From Bradyrhizobium hereditatis (GTDB taxonomy: Bacteria > Pseudomonadota > Alphaproteobacteria > Rhizobiales > Xanthobacteraceae): DNA of 64,000 bases. Positions 61,527 through 64,000 of the stretch are shown piece after piece. The first letter of the stretch is position 1. Every line of letters begins with the position of its first letter. The notes beneath the pieces were generated by a model. The model was not told where the DNA came from and made no database searches. It saw only the letters and a program-made list of their open reading frames with translations. Made by a program: the position numbers and the translations under genes. The stretch covers positions 186,001 through 250,000 of the forward strand of contig NZ_JAGKJK010000007.1 of assembly GCF_020329435.1 (NCBI RefSeq), written 5' to 3'.

Positions 61527-62861
61527 TTGCAGGCCTCAATCCTGAAAAAGTATTGCGATGCCCGCCTGCCTTGGTACACCATCTATCCAACCGTGCCAGA
61601 GTTCTCCGCGGAGGTCGGTGCACAGGATTGTGAGGAATGGCTGAGGCGCCTGCCGCCTGACGAGCCCGTGTCGCTCTATCTCCACATTCCGTTCTGCCGA
61701 TCGATCTGCTGGTATTGCGGCTTTCCTACGGCCATCACTCGCCGGGATGCGCCGGTCCTCAATTATTTGTCGGTGCTGCGTGAGGAGATCCGTTTGGTCG
61801 CGGAGCAAGCGCCGCAAGCGCTGCCCGTGAGCGACGTGCACTTCGGCGGCGGAACGCCGACCCTCATCGCGCCAGCGGATTTCCTGGCTCTGATGGAGCT
61901 CCTGCGCCGCCGCTTCGCGTTCAGGAAAGCGGCTGCGATCGCCGTCGAGATCGACCCGCGCACGTTCACGGTCGAGATGGCCGAAGCCTTAGGAGCAGCC
62001 GGCGTGAACCGCGCGAGCCTCGGCGTGCAGAGCTTCGATCCCATTGTTCAAAAAGCGATCAACCGGGTCCAGAGTGAGGCGCAGACCGCCGCTGCCGTCG
62101 AAAATCTTCGCCAGCACGGATTTAGCCGCATCAATTTCGACCTTATTTTCGGTCTCCCACATCAGACGGTGCAGTCCTGCGTCGAGAGCGCGAAGACGGC
62201 GGTCGCCATGCGCCCGAACCGGGTTGCGGTTTTCGGCTACGCGCACGTTCCTTCGTATATGAAACGTCAGCGTCTGATCGATGAGGCGGCGTTGCCGGAC
62301 AGTGCTGCCCGCGCCGACCAGGCCGCGGCTGTGGCCGATACGCTGATCGCCGCCGGCTACCTTCAAATCGGGCTTGACCATTTTGCCTTGCCGCACGATG
62401 AGCTCGCGCTGGCGCAGAAAGCCGGTCGGCTGCGGCGTAATTCCTTGGGTTACTCAGCCGACACCTGCAAAACCTTAATCGGCTTCGGCACGTCGGCCAT
62501 CGGCCGTCTCGGCGACGGTTACGTCCAGAACGATGTTGCAACAGGCTCGTACAGCCGGCACATCAGAGCAGGCCGTCTGGCGACGTCAAAAGGCTACCGT
62601 CTCACCGATGAAGACCGCGTCCGAGCCGCGATCATCGAGCGGCTGATGTGCGATCTGGAGGCCGACGTGCCGGCAATCTGTACCAACCACGGATTTCATG
62701 CGGTCCCTTTTCTGGATTCAGCTGAACGCTTGGCGACGCTTGCCGAGGACGGGATAGTCGACATCAAAAAGGGTTTCATCCGCGTGAGGCAGGAGCACCG
62801 TTTTGTGATTCGCGCCGTTGCTGCCGCATTCGACGCCTATCTCAACCGTTCACCTTATTAA
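61527..62861 (+). CDS. hemN: Oxygen-independent coproporphyrinogen III oxidase (copy 2)
   Basis: 444 aa. Same architecture as copy 1: LPWYTIYPTVPEF, LYLHIPFC with C57-x3-C61-x2-C64 (FCRSICWYC), HFGGGTPTLI, ASLGVQSFDPIVQKAINR, INFDLIFGLPHQT and a HemN C-terminal domain. Clearly diverged from copy 1, so not a recent duplication. The start appears to be TTG; GGGAAAG lies upstream, and no ATG precedes the conserved region. Controlled by a FixK box. Confidence 0.94.
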   Translation: MQASILKKYCDARLPWYTIYPTVPEFSAEVGAQDCEEWLRRLPPDEPVSLYLHIPFCRSICWYCGFPTAITRRDAPVLNYLSVLREEIRLVAEQAPQALPVSDVHFGGGTPTLIAPADFLALMELLRRRFAFRKAAAIAVEIDPRTFTVEMAEALGAAGVNRASLGVQSFDPIVQKAINRVQSEAQTAAAVENLRQHGFSRINFDLIFGLPHQTVQSCVESAKTAVAMRPNRVAVFGYAHVPSYMKRQRLIDEAALPDSAARADQAAAVADTLIAAGYLQIGLDHFALPHDELALAQKAGRLRRNSLGYSADTCKTLIGFGTSAIGRLGDGYVQNDVATGSYSRHIRAGRLATSKGYRLTDEDRVRAAIIERLMCDLEADVPAICTNHGFHAVPFLDSAERLATLAEDGIVDIKKGFIRVRQEHRFVIRAVAAAFDAYLNRSPY

Positions 62862-62939
62862 CAAGCCGCGTAAGCGGATCCAAAAGCATCACCGCTCGTC
62901 GTTAACAGGACGGCGCCTCGACCATGTAGAAATGGTTCT

Positions 62940-63115
62940 ATGCAATCTGATCCAGACTGCCCTCGGTGCGGCAACGATGTCGACGGCCTCTGCGAGCGTC
63001 ACGTTGGAGACCTGGCACTGCCGTAAGCCTTGGCGCCGTAATCGCCCGGCTGGCCGCCTGGCGAGAAACGATCAACCGCGTTGAGTGGGAGCTGGCGGGC
63101 TGGATTAGCCTGTAG
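62940..63115 (+). pseudogene. Frameshifted small zinc-ribbon protein
   Basis: ATG at 62940 opens MQSDPDCPRCGNDVDGLCER, a C-x2-C...C motif, and stops at 63026 after 28 codons. In the next frame the sequence continues LGAVIARLAAWRETINRVEW ... AGWISL to a stop at 63115, as if one base was gained or lost. Together they would give a protein of about 57 aa. Family unknown; the first ORF alone could still be translated. Confidence 0.35.
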
Positions 63116-63130
63116 CACTCTGGGAAGTTA

Positions 63131-63646
63131 TCAAGGCTCGTCCGCCTGCGGTCCTGAGATCAGTGGCGCGCCCCCGACGGAAACCGGCCCTTGTGATTTA
63201 GTCGATCGCACAGGTTTCCTGGCCGACTCCGAAACGGCATGGCCAGGACGATGAACATGAGGAGGAGAAGGCGTGGGTGCCGGATTCTGCAACGAGTCGA
63301 CCCGTAAAGTGAGCGCTGCGATTTGATCCGAGATTCGTGTTAAATCGGCCAGCTGGGCACTGATGCTGCGGCTGAGTTCCGCGAGCTCATCGCTAGTCTT
63401 CTGTTGTCCCGACTGAATCTCCGACAGGGCCGCTCTGTCCTCAGGTGACAAGCCTGGCATTTGGGCAACTTCACGGGCCGCCAACGTCTCGACAAAGTGT
63501 CCGACGTTGGTCCAAAAATAGGCTCCTGCAGCGCACAGGCCAACCAGGATAACTACGAGCACTAACACCCACGGAACGCGTCTCGGCGACGTGTGCAATA
63601 CCGGCGGCAACTCCGAACCGGTTGCTTGATCCATCATCTCCATCAT
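63131..63646 (-). CDS. Single-span membrane protein with coiled-coil-like periplasmic segment
   Basis: 171 aa. One membrane helix (about 25-47; WVLVLVVILVGLCAAGAYFW), then a helical stretch SEIQSGQQKTSDELAELSRS with heptad-like spacing, then a proline/serine-rich tail (NPAPTPSPPHVHRPG). Typical of hypothetical proteins in Bradyrhizobium; function unknown. Several ATG codons at the start (MMEMMDQ) leave the exact start open. Confidence 0.75.
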   Translation of the reverse strand: MMEMMDQATGSELPPVLHTSPRRVPWVLVLVVILVGLCAAGAYFWTNVGHFVETLAAREVAQMPGLSPEDRAALSEIQSGQQKTSDELAELSRSISAQLADLTRISDQIAALTLRVDSLQNPAPTPSPPHVHRPGHAVSESARKPVRSTKSQGPVSVGGAPLISGPQADEP

Positions 63647-64000
63647 CCCTCGCTCGATGTCGCGGCCCGTGTTGGCTTTTCTCGTTGACGCGCTATCACA
63701 CGATGGTCAAGAGCTGCAGCGAGCCGCGACCGTCGATAAATCGTTATCCGCAACGCTGCCCTCATCGTTTGGTCATCCACTCCTATGATCGGTGCGTTGA
63801 CACTTTTTGCGCATGGCCGGCTCCTACATCATAGCGCTACTGCAAAGCAATACTTCTCGTCTTCATCGGCCATGGCGCAGCATTTCCTCGCCATTCAGAA
63901 AAACTCTGCGGACAATCTCCATTTGCCGGCCCCAATGCGAGCCAGTCGTTATTTCCTGAATTATCCTTCAGGCTCGTATCGAGCCAGGCATCGCCACTTA
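63647..64000. other. Right edge of the window
   Basis: About 350 bases with no gene that I can support; it probably includes the promoter of the minus-strand membrane protein. Confidence 0.45.

Noticed and set aside
1..64000. Insertion sequences, CRISPR arrays, tRNA or rRNA genes
   Set aside because: I looked for transposase motifs, regularly spaced repeats and T-loop signatures and found none that hold up.

Overview
The window looks like a stretch of the genome of a nodulating Bradyrhizobium-type alphaproteobacterium. The FixL sequence keeps the heme-PAS signature of Bradyrhizobium FixL. The fixNOQP, fixGHIS, hup/hyp and aerobic cob gene orders are rhizobial, and a near-consensus nod box is present. 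This assignment is inferred from protein signatures and gene order; no database was searched.

Layout. (1) 1-14.5 kb, microaerobic respiration: the oxygen sensor pair fixL-fixJ (minus, fixJ cut by the window edge), a CBS-domain protein, an FNR-type fixK, a small membrane protein, the cbb3 oxidase operon fixNOQP, its assembly operon fixGHIS, a DUF6455 protein and hemN (minus). Seven FixK boxes (TTG[A/C]-N6-[T/G]CAA) lie here and an eighth precedes a second hemN near 61.5 kb. (2) 14.5-18.2 kb, decayed accessory DNA: gene fossils, one orphan gene, a nod box without a nod gene, and the first copy of a ~470 bp repeat. (3) 18.2-41.2 kb, an almost complete aerobic cobalamin pathway (bluB, cobS/V, cobU/P, cobD, cobC, cobQ, cobO, DUF1636-cobW-cobN-cobGHIJ, cobK, cobLEMBA, cbiM-like, cobF, cobT, a phosphatase) with two cobalamin riboswitches. 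Cobaltochelatase subunits CobS/CobT of the chelatase are not here. (4) 41.2-43.8 kb, mostly non-coding, with a candidate minus-strand sRNA and the second repeat copy. (5) 43.8-47.0 kb, an AT-richer three-gene cassette: a HemN-like radical SAM enzyme, a PrnB/DUF1864-like protein and a GNAT acetyltransferase; I know of no described pathway with this combination. (6) 47.4-61.1 kb, the uptake hydrogenase cluster hupSLCDFHIJK-hypABFCDE behind a sigma-54 promoter, lacking hupG. (7) 61.1-64 kb, a second hemN, a small zinc-ribbon fossil and a membrane protein.

How it works together. Low oxygen would be sensed by FixL/FixJ and passed through FixK proteins to the boxes found here. These would switch on the high-affinity cbb3 oxidase, its copper and assembly factors, and oxygen-independent heme synthesis (hemN). 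The hydrogenase recycles H2 released by nitrogenase into the respiratory chain. The B12 block supplies cobalamin and is fed back through riboswitches. Grouping these functions with a nod box suggests a symbiotic region. The repeat fossils, the missing hupG and the low-GC cassette show that it has been remodelled.
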